Below, in pieces: positions 35,417 through 43,915 of a DNA stretch of 64,000 bases (position 1 is its first letter; each line of letters starts with the position of its first letter). The notes under the pieces were generated by a model. That model ran no database searches. It saw nothing but the letters and a program-made list of their open reading frames with translations, and was not told where the DNA came from. Source of the DNA: Nocardioides carbamazepini (GTDB lineage Bacteria; Actinomycetota; Actinomycetes; Propionibacteriales; Nocardioidaceae). The position numbers and the translations under genes are program-made. Location: the NCBI RefSeq assembly GCF_024614185.1, contig NZ_JAHTLF010000025.1, positions 248,001 through 312,000 of the forward strand. Direction: 5' to 3'.

Positions 35417-35437
35417 ATGACCGTGGTCACCGAGTGA
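35417..35437 (+). other. Possible six-residue upstream peptide (MTVVTE) in the TRAP leader
   Basis: ATG with a GGAGG Shine-Dalgarno 9 bases upstream and a stop after six codons, lying within the predicted 5' leader of dctP. It may tune translation; nothing else supports it. Confidence 0.25.
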
Positions 35438-35469
35438 TCATCAGAATCGCAGGATGGAGATTCAGGCCA

Positions 35470-36759
35470 ATGGCTGGATTGCGTAAGTCTCAGCGGGTCA
35501 GCGTGCTGACCGCCCTGGCTGTGGTGGGCGCGACCGCCCTCGCTGGATGTGCCGAATCGAGCAGCTCGGGCTCGTCAGGCGGAGAGGGCGGAGAGGGCAT
35601 CGACGCCGGTGCCAGCATGGAGGAGTACCAGGAGGCGTTCGACGACGTCTCCGAGATCACCCTGCTGACCCAGACACCGGCGCCCAAGGGCTCGGTGACC
35701 GGTCTGCCGATGGAGCGGTACTTCGAGGCCGTCGAGGAGTGGTCGGGCGGCAAGATCAAGTTCGACGTCTCCTACTCGAACGCGGTGGCCGAGCCCGGTG
35801 AGGCCGACGACGCGCTGACCGACGGACGGCTCGACATCGCCTCGGTGCTCCCGATCTACGACCCCAGCGAGTACCCCGCCAACGCGGCGCTGATCGAGGC
35901 GGGCTTCATCTCCGACCAGAGCGCCATCGACGGCGTCCTGGCCTCGAACGCCTGGCCGAACCAGGTCGCGTTCGAGACCGACGAGATCATGCAGGAGTTC
36001 GACGACCACGGCATGGTGCCGATGGTGCCGATCTACAACTCAGGGGCCAACGCCCTGTTCTGCTCCCAGGCACGCACCAGCCTCGGCGACATCAAGGGCA
36101 CGTCCGTCGGCTCCGGCGGCCAGGCACAGTCCGCGCAGGTCGAGGCCCTCGGCGGCTCGCCCTCCTCCATTCCCTACACCGAGCTCTACGAGAGCCTCCA
36201 GCGCGGCGTCGTCGACTGCACGGTCGCCAGCCCCACGGTCGCGGTCCTCGGCGGCTTCCTCGAGGCGGCGCCCTTCGTGACCATCGACCCGCAGGCCGGA
36301 TTCGGCCTGGCGCCGGGAGCGCTGGCGTTCAGCAAGACGACGTGGGACGGCCTCCCGCTGGTCGCCCAGCAGCTGCTCTGGGACCGTCTCGACATCTTCG
36401 TCGGCAGCAACGTCGACGACAAGATCTTCGTCAACAACGCCCAGATGGCCGACGACGTCGCGAAGTTCAAGGGCGGCATCCAGGCGTTCGACGAGGATGC
36501 GCGGGCGAAGCTCCAGGAGAAGAACGAGGAGCTGCTCGCCAACCTCGCCAAGACCGAGGCCGTCGCGGACGGCGCGGCCTTCGTCCAGGCGATGCAGGAC
36601 GCGAACGACGAGTGGAACGCCACCGTCGCGGAGTACGGCTTCGAGGACGTGGGCTACGCCGAGTTCGGCGCCTGGTTCGCGCAGAACAAGGACTCGATCG
36701 ACCTCACGGAGTACACCGCCGCGGTCATGGAGATCCTCTCGGAGCACCGGCCCTCCTGA
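35470..36759 (+). CDS. dctP: TRAP transporter solute-binding lipoprotein (DctP family)
   Basis: Captures the substrate outside the cell for a sodium-driven TRAP carrier. It has 429 residues. The signal peptide ends in lipobox ALAGC (Cys about residue 25) followed by a Ser/Gly/Glu linker, so it is a membrane-tethered binding protein. The DctP fold is seen in LTDGRLDIASVLP, a Cys-containing FCSQARTSLGDIKG, and SLQRGVVDCTVAS. The carboxylate-binding Arg is probable but not certain. A second DctP of identical length (51.2 kb) is a paralogue. First gene of the dctPQM-P450 operon. Confidence 0.9.
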   Translation: MAGLRKSQRVSVLTALAVVGATALAGCAESSSSGSSGGEGGEGIDAGASMEEYQEAFDDVSEITLLTQTPAPKGSVTGLPMERYFEAVEEWSGGKIKFDVSYSNAVAEPGEADDALTDGRLDIASVLPIYDPSEYPANAALIEAGFISDQSAIDGVLASNAWPNQVAFETDEIMQEFDDHGMVPMVPIYNSGANALFCSQARTSLGDIKGTSVGSGGQAQSAQVEALGGSPSSIPYTELYESLQRGVVDCTVASPTVAVLGGFLEAAPFVTIDPQAGFGLAPGALAFSKTTWDGLPLVAQQLLWDRLDIFVGSNVDDKIFVNNAQMADDVAKFKGGIQAFDEDARAKLQEKNEELLANLAKTEAVADGAAFVQAMQDANDEWNATVAEYGFEDVGYAEFGAWFAQNKDSIDLTEYTAAVMEILSEHRPS

Positions 36760-36765
36760 GCCCGA

Positions 36766-36798
36766 CCGGTGGCCCGGGTCCCGAGCCCGGGCCACCGG
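36766..36798 (+). other. 13-bp perfect stem-loop between dctP and dctQ
   Basis: Arms CCGGTGGCCCGGG and CCCGGGCCACCGG with a 7-base loop and no T-tract. It lies after the dctP stop; such stems stabilise or partly terminate the message so that binding protein exceeds permease. Confidence 0.7.
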
Positions 36799-36825
36799 AC
36801 GACTCCTTCCGACGGAGAGAGACAG

Positions 36826-37425
36826 ATGAGCAACGCAACCCAGCGCAAGGGACACTTCCGGCCCGCACTGCTGATCGAGGTCCCGGCCGTGGTGGTGACC
36901 TTCGCGATGATGGTCCACGTCACCGCGAACGCGCTGATGCGGACCTTCGCGAACGATCCGCTCCCCAACACGCTCGAGATCACCCAGTACTGGTACCTGC
37001 CGATCATCGCCTTCCTCGGCTTCATCGCCGCCCAGGCGCGGGGGCAGCACATCGCGGCCGACCTGATCTACGAGCGGTTCCCCGAGGCGACCAAGCGCTA
37101 CGTGCTCGCCGTGCTGTCCGTCCTCGCCGCCGTCGTGTGCCTGGGCTTCGCCTGGTTCGGCTGGGGCGAGGCGGTCCACGCCAAGGACATCGGCAAGACG
37201 GCCGGGGTCAGCAACCTGGTGGCGTGGCCGCCGTACTTCCTGGTCCCGCTCTGCTTCGGCATCTTGTTCGTCCAGTTCCTCTACGCCGCCGTCCGGGCGA
37301 TCGTGAAGGGCGACGACCAGCACGTCGTCACCGATCCCGACGACGTCCTGCTGCTCGACGAGCTGGACGAGATGGAGGCGCAGGAGCACGAGAAGCACCG
37401 CAACGAGAAGGAGGCTGCCCGATGA
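36826..37425 (+). CDS. dctQ: TRAP transporter small permease (DctQ)
   Basis: A 199-residue protein with four membrane segments (about 15-38, 55-72, 90-112 and 135-155) and an unusually long, acidic cytoplasmic tail rich in Glu, Asp and His. The small subunit pairs with DctM in the inner membrane. GGAG lies before the ATG. The stop overlaps the dctM start (ATGA). Confidence 0.85.
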   Translation: MSNATQRKGHFRPALLIEVPAVVVTFAMMVHVTANALMRTFANDPLPNTLEITQYWYLPIIAFLGFIAAQARGQHIAADLIYERFPEATKRYVLAVLSVLAAVVCLGFAWFGWGEAVHAKDIGKTAGVSNLVAWPPYFLVPLCFGILFVQFLYAAVRAIVKGDDQHVVTDPDDVLLLDELDEMEAQEHEKHRNEKEAAR

Positions 37426-38927
37426 GCGCCGACATCGCCGTCGACCCCGCCGCGGCACCGCCCGCGGACCCCGCGGACCCGCAGGGCTCGAAACCACGTG
37501 ACTCCGCACGCTCGTGGATCTTCTTCGCCGTAACCGTGGCCCTGATCATCGGGTCGACCACCGCGATGCTGCTGCCGCTGGTTCCCGAGGCCATCGGCAT
37601 CGCCGCGATCGTGCTGATGCTCTGCATGATCTTCATCCGGCTCCCCGTCGCGCTGGCGATGATCGTCCCCGCCCTGATCGGCATGTACGCCCTACGAGGT
37701 GAGCTGCTGGTCGAGAGCGCGCTCACCACGCTGCCCTACAGCCAGGTGGCGGAGTGGAGCCTGAGCGTCGTCCCGATGTTCATCCTGATGGGCCTGCTGC
37801 TCTGGAAGGCCGGACTCACCGAGAGTCTCTACTCCGCGGGGCGCAAGTGGCTCGGGTGGATGCCCGGCGGCCTGGCGGTCGGCACCAACATCGCCGGCGC
37901 CGGACTGGCCTCGGTGAGTGGCTCCTCGGTCGGCACCGCCTATGCGCTGGCGCGCATCGGCATCCCCGAGATGCTCAAGGCCGGCTACGACAAGAGGCTG
38001 GCCATCGGCGCGGTGATCGTCGCCGGGCTGCCCGGCCAGCTCATCCCGCCGAGCATCATGCTGGTGATCTACGCCGGCATCGCCGAGGTGCCGATCGGTC
38101 CCCAGCTGCTGGCCGGCATCGGCCCGGGCATCCTGGTCGCGATCCTGTTCACGGTGATGATCGTGATCTTCGCGAAGCGCTGGGCGCCCACGGTCGCCGA
38201 GGAGGCGGCCGGCCAGGACCCGGTCACCTGGGGCGACCGCTTCGGCAGTCTCGCCAAGATCTGGCCGGTCCCCATCTTGATCGTGGTGATCGTCTGGGGC
38301 ATGTTCTCCGGCACCTTCACCGCCACCGAGGCGGGTGCCTGCGCCGCGCTGGTCTCGCTGCTGATCACCTTCATCTGGAAGAGGGGCGACGGCCCGTTCC
38401 GCGCCATCGCCGACGCCTCCGTCGCGACGGTCAGCAGCGTGGGTGGCATCTTCTTCATGCTGATCGGTGTGGAGATGCTCTCCCGGATGTTCACCCTGAC
38501 CGGGATCAGCACCGGGTTCGCCGAGCTGGTCGAGTCGATGGACCTCAACCGGGTGACCTTCCTGCTGCTGATGATGGTCGTCTACATCGTGCTGGGCACC
38601 TTCATGGAGCCGTTGCCGATGATGGTCCTCACCATCCCGATCCTGATGCCGACGCTCATCTCCCTGGACATCTCGCTGCTCTGGTACGGCGCCTTCGCCG
38701 TCCTCATGGGCGAGCTGGCGGTGGTCACGCCCCCGGTCGGCATCCTCGCCTTCATCATCCACCAGATCACGAAGGAGCCCGAGGTCAACCAGGGGCAGAA
38801 CATCCGCCTCAACGACGTGTTCAACGCCTGCTGGTGGTTCATGCCGATGGCGATCCTGGTGACCGTCATATTGATCTTCTTCCCCGAGATCAGCACCTGG
38901 CTGCCCAGCATGGCCTCCGACAGCTGA
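37422..38927 (+). CDS. dctM: TRAP transporter large permease (DctM)
   Basis: A 501-residue transport subunit with a dozen or so hydrophobic segments. Family blocks include GGLAVGTNIAGAGLASVSGSSVGTA, GLPGQLIPPSIMLVIYA, GTFMEPLPMMVLTIPI, and GELAVVTPPVGILAF. It performs sodium-coupled uptake of the substrate delivered by DctP. An extended Pro/Ala-rich N-terminus of about 30 residues precedes the first helix. Confidence 0.92.
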   Translation: MSADIAVDPAAAPPADPADPQGSKPRDSARSWIFFAVTVALIIGSTTAMLLPLVPEAIGIAAIVLMLCMIFIRLPVALAMIVPALIGMYALRGELLVESALTTLPYSQVAEWSLSVVPMFILMGLLLWKAGLTESLYSAGRKWLGWMPGGLAVGTNIAGAGLASVSGSSVGTAYALARIGIPEMLKAGYDKRLAIGAVIVAGLPGQLIPPSIMLVIYAGIAEVPIGPQLLAGIGPGILVAILFTVMIVIFAKRWAPTVAEEAAGQDPVTWGDRFGSLAKIWPVPILIVVIVWGMFSGTFTATEAGACAALVSLLITFIWKRGDGPFRAIADASVATVSSVGGIFFMLIGVEMLSRMFTLTGISTGFAELVESMDLNRVTFLLLMMVVYIVLGTFMEPLPMMVLTIPILMPTLISLDISLLWYGAFAVLMGELAVVTPPVGILAFIIHQITKEPEVNQGQNIRLNDVFNACWWFMPMAILVTVILIFFPEISTWLPSMASDS

Positions 38928-38962
38928 TCGATCCCGCCAGCCCCGAAAGGACGCACCACCCC

Positions 38963-40168
38963 ATGACGCAGACGCACCGCGGGTGCCCGGTCGCGCACAC
39001 CGACTTCACCGGGTCCGCTCCGATCCTCGAGCACTACAGGATGCTGGACGAGGACCGGGAGAAGGCGCGCTTCCTCTTCAACGACACCACCGACCGCGGC
39101 TTCCTCATGCTGCAGCGCTACGACGACGTCCAGGAGGGCTTCCAGCAGCACGAGACCTGGACGACAGCGGTGCGCAGCGCGCTGCGGCCGGGCCTCGGCG
39201 AGCCGCTGCTGCCGCAGGACCTCAACGGGCAGCCGCACGTCAAGCTGCGCCGGATCCTCAACCAGTTCTTCGCACCCGCCGCCGTGCGGCGGATGGAGCC
39301 GATGGCCAAGCAGCGGTGCATCGAGCTGATCGAGGAGATCGAGGACGCGGGCAGCTGCGACTTCGTCAAGGAGTTCGCGATCCGCTATCCGACCGACATG
39401 TTCCTGGCGCTGCTCGGCCTGCCGGTCAGCGACGGCGAGCAGTTCCTCGAGTGGTCCGACGACTACTTCGGCGCGCTCCTGGCCGGTGACCCGGGCCGGG
39501 CGGAGGCCGCGAAGACGAGCATCATGAAGTACTTCGACGAGGCGGTCAACGAGCGGCGCGCCCACCCGCGCGACCCCAAGGAGGACATGGTCACCCGGCT
39601 CGTCCAGGCCCGCATCGACGACGAGGCGCTCACCCAGGACGAGATCCTCACGATCTGCCTCACGCTGATGCTCGCGGGCCTGGACACCACCCGCAGCGCC
39701 CTCGGCTACATCTACGCCCACCTCGCCCAGAACCCCGCGGACAGGCAGGCGCTGATCGACGACCCGGCGCTCATCCCCAAGGCCGTCGAGGAGTTCCTCC
39801 GCCTCTACCCGCTGGTCTTCCAGGCCGGCCGCGAGGTGCAGGAGCCGCAGGACTTCAACGGCCTCGAGGTCGAGAAGGGCGACGTCGTCTGGCTCGGCAT
39901 CGCGCAGGCCAACCGCGACCCGCGCAAGTTCGAGAACCCCGACGAGTTCGACGTCGCGCGCCACAATGCCAACCAGCACCTCGCCTTCGGCGGTGGCCCG
40001 CACCGGTGTCTCGGCATGCACCTGGCCCGCCTGGAGCTGAAGGTCGTGCTGGAGGAGTGGCACCGGCGGATCCCGGAGTACCGGATCAAGGCGGGCACCG
40101 AGCTGACCGAGCGCGGCGTCCAGCTCAGCATGTCCTCGCTGCCGCTCGAGTGGGACGTGGAGGCCTGA
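38963..40168 (+). CDS. Cytochrome P450
   Basis: A soluble class I bacterial P450 of 401 residues. I-helix oxygen motif LAGLDTTRS, K-helix EEFLR (ExxR), and the heme loop FGGGPHRCLG with Cys349 as axial ligand. It inserts one oxygen atom into the substrate using electrons from ferredoxin. The next gene is its ferredoxin (TGATG overlap). The sequence does not identify the CYP family, but co-expression with a TRAP carrier and CoA-transferases suggests hydroxylation of an imported carboxylate. Confidence 0.93.
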   Translation: MTQTHRGCPVAHTDFTGSAPILEHYRMLDEDREKARFLFNDTTDRGFLMLQRYDDVQEGFQQHETWTTAVRSALRPGLGEPLLPQDLNGQPHVKLRRILNQFFAPAAVRRMEPMAKQRCIELIEEIEDAGSCDFVKEFAIRYPTDMFLALLGLPVSDGEQFLEWSDDYFGALLAGDPGRAEAAKTSIMKYFDEAVNERRAHPRDPKEDMVTRLVQARIDDEALTQDEILTICLTLMLAGLDTTRSALGYIYAHLAQNPADRQALIDDPALIPKAVEEFLRLYPLVFQAGREVQEPQDFNGLEVEKGDVVWLGIAQANRDPRKFENPDEFDVARHNANQHLAFGGGPHRCLGMHLARLELKVVLEEWHRRIPEYRIKAGTELTERGVQLSMSSLPLEWDVEA

Positions 40169-40383
40169 TGTTCATCGCGATCGACGCGGGCAAGTGCATG
40201 GGCCACGGCCGGTGCTACGCCGTCGCCGAGGACCTGCTCTCCGACGACGACGAGGGCTTCGTGGCCGAGCGCGGTCGCTGCTGGGAGCTCCCGGCGGACC
40301 TCGTCGGCCAGGCACAGGACGCCGCGGACGCCTGTCCCGAGGGCGCGATCGCGGTCACGGAGACCGCGCCGGCCGATGCTTGA
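40168..40383 (+). CDS. [3Fe-4S] ferredoxin, P450 partner
   Basis: A 71-residue ferredoxin. The cluster motif CMGHGRC, with CP near the C-terminus, is the CxxHxxC-(n)-CP type in which His replaces one Cys, as in many P450-linked actinobacterial ferredoxins. It overlaps the P450 stop by one base and the CoA-transferase start by 8 bases. It carries electrons from a reductase (probably the flavoprotein at 25.1-26.4 kb) to the P450. Confidence 0.9.
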   Translation: MFIAIDAGKCMGHGRCYAVAEDLLSDDDEGFVAERGRCWELPADLVGQAQDAADACPEGAIAVTETAPADA

Positions 40384-41599
40384 GCACCTCCGCGTCCTGG
40401 ACCTGACCGACGAACGCGGCCTGCTCTGCGGGCGGCTGCTTGCCGACCTGGGCGCCGACGTGGTCCAGGTCGAGCCGGCGGGCGGGTCCACGGCCCGCCA
40501 GGCACCGCCGGTCGCCGAGGGCGCCGCCCCGAGCTCGATGTACTGGGAGGCGTTCGCCGCCGGCAAGCGCGGGGCCGCGTTCGACCTCGACGACCCCCAG
40601 GAGGTGGCCCGGCTCCGGCTCCTCGCGGACGCCGCCGACATCGTCGTCACCTCCTGGCCGCGCCCGCGCCTGGAGGCGCTCGGCCTCGACCCGGCGACGC
40701 TGCGCGCCGACCGGCCGGGGCTCGTCTACACGGTGGTCAGCGCGTTCGGCTGGGACGGCCCCAAGGCGCCGTACGCCGACACGGACCTCGTGGTCTGGGC
40801 GGCCGGAGGCCCGCTTGCCCCGCATCGCGACGGCGACCTCCCGCCGCTGCGGATCAGCGTCCCGCAGGCCTTCCTGCACGCGGCCGCGGACGCGGCGGCC
40901 GGCACCATGATCGCCGTCCTCGCCCGCGGCGCGACCGGCCGCGGCCAGGTCGTCGACGTCTCCGCGCAGGAGGCCGTCGGCGTCGCCACCCTCGCCCGGG
41001 TCCTCGCCACGGCCGTCGGCGACGACCACCCGGAGTGGCAGACCACGCCCGGCAAGCGCACCGGCGGACGCACCGACCAGAGCGGCAGCGGCGCGGCGAC
41101 CCCCAACAGCCTGAAGAAGTGGCACTGCCGCGACGGGATGGTGGAGCTCCACCTCTCGATGGGTCCCGCCGCCGGCACGTTCACCAACAACCTGTTCGCC
41201 TGGCTGCGGGACGAGGGGGCGGTCGAGGAGCCCGTCGCGTCGTGGGACTGGCGCGTCGTGCCGGACCGGCTGGTCTCCGGTGAGCTCGGCCACGACGACC
41301 TCGACGTGGCGCGCGCCGCGGTGCGGGCGTTCCTGCTGACCAGGACCAAGGCGGAGGTCCTCGACGCCGCCATCCGCCGGCGGCTGCTGTGCATGGCCAT
41401 CTTCGACATGGCCGACATCGCCGCGAGCCCGCACCTGGAGGAGCGCGGCTTCTGGGGGCACGTCGACGTCGGCTCGACCGACGTCAAGCTGCCCGGCCGG
41501 ATGGCGCAGGTACGCGGCCCCGAGGGTCCGCGGGTCCGCGGTCGCGCGCCGCTGGTCGGCGAGCACACCGACGTCGTACTGAGGGAGTGGCTGCGATGA
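40376..41599 (+). CDS. Type III CoA-transferase (CaiB/BaiF family), first copy
   Basis: A 407-residue enzyme that moves CoA between acyl groups. Family features: LRVLDLTDERGLLCGRLLADLGADVVQVEP at the start, and DTDLVVWAAGGPL, where the Asp nucleophile is expected. The N-terminal pattern is less canonical than the next copy (LLCGR instead of AGP), so the two may form a heteromer. ATGCTTGA overlap with the ferredoxin gene. Confidence 0.85.
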   Translation: MLEHLRVLDLTDERGLLCGRLLADLGADVVQVEPAGGSTARQAPPVAEGAAPSSMYWEAFAAGKRGAAFDLDDPQEVARLRLLADAADIVVTSWPRPRLEALGLDPATLRADRPGLVYTVVSAFGWDGPKAPYADTDLVVWAAGGPLAPHRDGDLPPLRISVPQAFLHAAADAAAGTMIAVLARGATGRGQVVDVSAQEAVGVATLARVLATAVGDDHPEWQTTPGKRTGGRTDQSGSGAATPNSLKKWHCRDGMVELHLSMGPAAGTFTNNLFAWLRDEGAVEEPVASWDWRVVPDRLVSGELGHDDLDVARAAVRAFLLTRTKAEVLDAAIRRRLLCMAIFDMADIAASPHLEERGFWGHVDVGSTDVKLPGRMAQVRGPEGPRVRGRAPLVGEHTDVVLREWLR

Positions 41600-42819
41600 C
41601 CACCGACGCGTTGGCCGGGCTGAAGGTCCTCGACCTGTCCTGGGTCGTCGCCGGACCGCTCATCGGCCGCACCCTCGCCGACTTCGGCGCCACCGTCGTG
41701 CGGGTCGAGTCGAGCGTCCGGGTCGAGACCGCGCGCCTCATGCAGCCCTTCCACGGCGGCGTGCAGGACAAGGAGGGCTCCGCGCTCTTCGGCAACTGCA
41801 ACGCCGGCAAGCTGGGCCTGACCCTCGACCTCAAGTCCGAGGAGGGCCAGCAGGTCGTGCGCGACCTGGTGGCGTGGGCCGATGTCGTCGTCGAGTCCTT
41901 CTCGCCCGGCCAGCTCCGGAAGTGGGGCCTCGACTACGAGACCCTGCGCGCCGGCAAGCCGGACCTCGTCATGCTCAGCACCTCGATCGCCGGGCAGCAC
42001 GGTCCCTGGTCGACCCTCGCCGGCTTCGGCAACGTCGGCTCGTCGCTGAGCGGGTTCCAGCACCTGGTCGGCTACGAGGACCGGCTGCCGATGGGCACCT
42101 TCGGGCCCTACACCGACTACGTCGGCCCGCGCCTCGCCCTCGTGACGCTGCTGGCCGCGCTGGAGAACCGCCGCCGTACCGGCGAGGGCGCCTACATCGA
42201 CGTCTCGCAGGTCGAGGCCGGCATCTACTTCCTCTCGCCGCAGGTCGCGCAGTTCGGCTACGACGGCACGATCGCCGAGCGCCAGGGCAACCGTGACCAG
42301 CAGTACGCCCCCCACGGTGTCTTCGGCTGTCGGCAGGTCGACGGCAAGGACCGCTTCGTGGCGGTCGTGGCCCGCGACACCGCCGAGTGGCGCGCCCTGG
42401 CCAGGGCGATGAGCCGGCCCGACCTGGCCGATCGCGCCGACCTGGCGACGGTCGAGGGGCGGCGGGCGGCACAGGACGAGATCGAGTCCGCCGTGGCCGC
42501 CTGGACCAGCGGGCTCGCCGCGACCGAGGTCGAGCGCGTGCTCCAGTCCGCCGGCGTCCCCGCGCACCTCGCGGTCACCAGCGACGACTACCCGGCCGAC
42601 AGCCAGCTCGGGCACCGCGGGCACCTGGTCGAGCTGCCGCACCCGCGCCACGGCACCACCTGGGTCGAGGGCCCGCGCTACGCGCTGTCCGAGACGCCCG
42701 GGCGTCCGCGCGGCGCCGCGCCCACGCTCGGTCAGCACAACGAGATGGTCCTCACGGAGATCCTCGGCTACGACGCCGAGCGGGTCGCCGTACTCACCGA
42801 AGGAGGGATCCTGCGATGA
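41596..42819 (+). CDS. Type III CoA-transferase (CaiB/BaiF family), second copy
   Basis: Also 407 residues. Canonical N-terminus GLKVLDLSWVVAGPLIGRTLADFGATVVRVE, SFSPGQLRKWGLDYE, and YTDYVGPRLALVTLLAALENRRRTGEG with the catalytic Asp. The ATGA overlap with the first copy and identical lengths suggest a two-subunit transferase or two sequential steps. Likely activates the hydroxylated or oxidised acid with CoA from another thioester, complementing the two ligases in the island. Confidence 0.88.
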   Translation: MTTDALAGLKVLDLSWVVAGPLIGRTLADFGATVVRVESSVRVETARLMQPFHGGVQDKEGSALFGNCNAGKLGLTLDLKSEEGQQVVRDLVAWADVVVESFSPGQLRKWGLDYETLRAGKPDLVMLSTSIAGQHGPWSTLAGFGNVGSSLSGFQHLVGYEDRLPMGTFGPYTDYVGPRLALVTLLAALENRRRTGEGAYIDVSQVEAGIYFLSPQVAQFGYDGTIAERQGNRDQQYAPHGVFGCRQVDGKDRFVAVVARDTAEWRALARAMSRPDLADRADLATVEGRRAAQDEIESAVAAWTSGLAATEVERVLQSAGVPAHLAVTSDDYPADSQLGHRGHLVELPHPRHGTTWVEGPRYALSETPGRPRGAAPTLGQHNEMVLTEILGYDAERVAVLTEGGILR

Positions 42820-43412
42820 CCGCGACAGCGGACACCGGACAGGACTGGCAGGCCGCGTGGCAGCCGGTGATCGACGCGATCGGGAAGGACTTCGCCGAGG
42901 GCGCGGTCACCTGGGGTGGCGACGCCGTGGAGCGCGGCGGGATCCGCCGCTACCTCGAGCCGCTCGAGCTCGACTGCGCGCTGCACACCGACCCGGAGCT
43001 GGCCCGCGCGGCAGGGTACGCCGACGTCACGATGCCGGCCACCGGCGTCATCGCGTGGACCATTCCCGCGGCCTGGACGCCGGGGCAGGTGCTCTTCGCC
43101 AGCAGCGAGCGCGACGCCCAGCCCGTGCACAGTGCGATCAACAACGCGGACATGACCCTGGGGCCGCGCACCACCGGCTTCTTCGGAACCGACATCGAGG
43201 TCGACTTCCTGCGCGACGTCGTGGCGGGGGAGCGGCTGGGCCGCCGGGGGAGGACCCTGCTCAGCTGCAAGCCCAAGGAGACCGCGGTCGGCCGGGGCGC
43301 GTTCCTGACCTGGGGGAGCGAGATCGTCACCGCGGAGCTCGAGGTCGTCGGCCGGATCCGGATCGGCACCTACGCCTATGTTCCGCACGCCAAGGAGGAG
43401 GACGCGTCGTGA
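42816..43412 (+). CDS. MaoC-like (FAS1-type dehydratase N-terminal-like) protein
   Basis: A 198-residue hotdog-fold protein: FAEGAVTWGGDAVERGGIRRYLEPLELDC resembles the non-catalytic N-terminal hotdog found in ChsH2-type hydratases. No complete hydratase motif (D-x4-H) is present. It probably forms a heteromeric enoyl-CoA hydratase with the next gene, with which it overlaps by 4 bases. AGGAGG precedes the ATG. Confidence 0.75.
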   Translation: MTATADTGQDWQAAWQPVIDAIGKDFAEGAVTWGGDAVERGGIRRYLEPLELDCALHTDPELARAAGYADVTMPATGVIAWTIPAAWTPGQVLFASSERDAQPVHSAINNADMTLGPRTTGFFGTDIEVDFLRDVVAGERLGRRGRTLLSCKPKETAVGRGAFLTWGSEIVTAELEVVGRIRIGTYAYVPHAKEEDAS

Positions 43413-43915
43413 GTGCCGAGACCCCGCTGCTGGAGGGCCGCCGCTTCGAGGACGTCGTCGTCGGCGACCAGCTGCCCGTCGTCGAGCTGCCCCTCACCGT
43501 CTACCGCCTGGTCATGGCGGCCGGCAGCAACCGCGACTTCAACTCGATCCACCACAACACCGAGTACGCCCGCTCGACCGGAGCCGAGGAGATGTACGCC
43601 AACACCTCCTTCCTGATGAGCTCCTGGGAGCGCAGCGTGCGCGACTGGATGGGACTGGCCGGCCGGATCCGCGGCATCCGCGGCTTCCGGATGCGCAGCT
43701 TCAACTACGTCGGCGACACCCTGCGGGTCATCGCGGAGGTCGCCGCCACCCGCCTCGAGGGCGAGACGGGCATCGTGGAGATCGTGATCCGCTGCGAGAA
43801 CGGCGCGGGCGTGAGCGTGGGCCCCGGCGTGGTCGAGGTCGAGCTGCCGCGCCGCGCTGCCGAGAGCGGCACGGCCGCCCCCACCACCCGCACCACCGGA
43901 CAGGAGACCCCGTGA
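43409..43915 (+). CDS. MaoC-like dehydratase (ChsH1-like), catalytic hotdog
   Basis: A 168-residue hotdog protein with the hydratase-2 motif in AAGSNRDFNSIHHNTEYA (Asp and His), placed at about residues 40-55. Together with the preceding subunit it would hydrate an enoyl-CoA with a bulky side chain. In M. tuberculosis ChsH1-ChsH2 works with the Ltp2 aldolase; here an Ltp2-like gene follows directly with a GTGA overlap. Confidence 0.82.
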   Translation: MSAETPLLEGRRFEDVVVGDQLPVVELPLTVYRLVMAAGSNRDFNSIHHNTEYARSTGAEEMYANTSFLMSSWERSVRDWMGLAGRIRGIRGFRMRSFNYVGDTLRVIAEVAATRLEGETGIVEIVIRCENGAGVSVGPGVVEVELPRRAAESGTAAPTTRTTGQETP

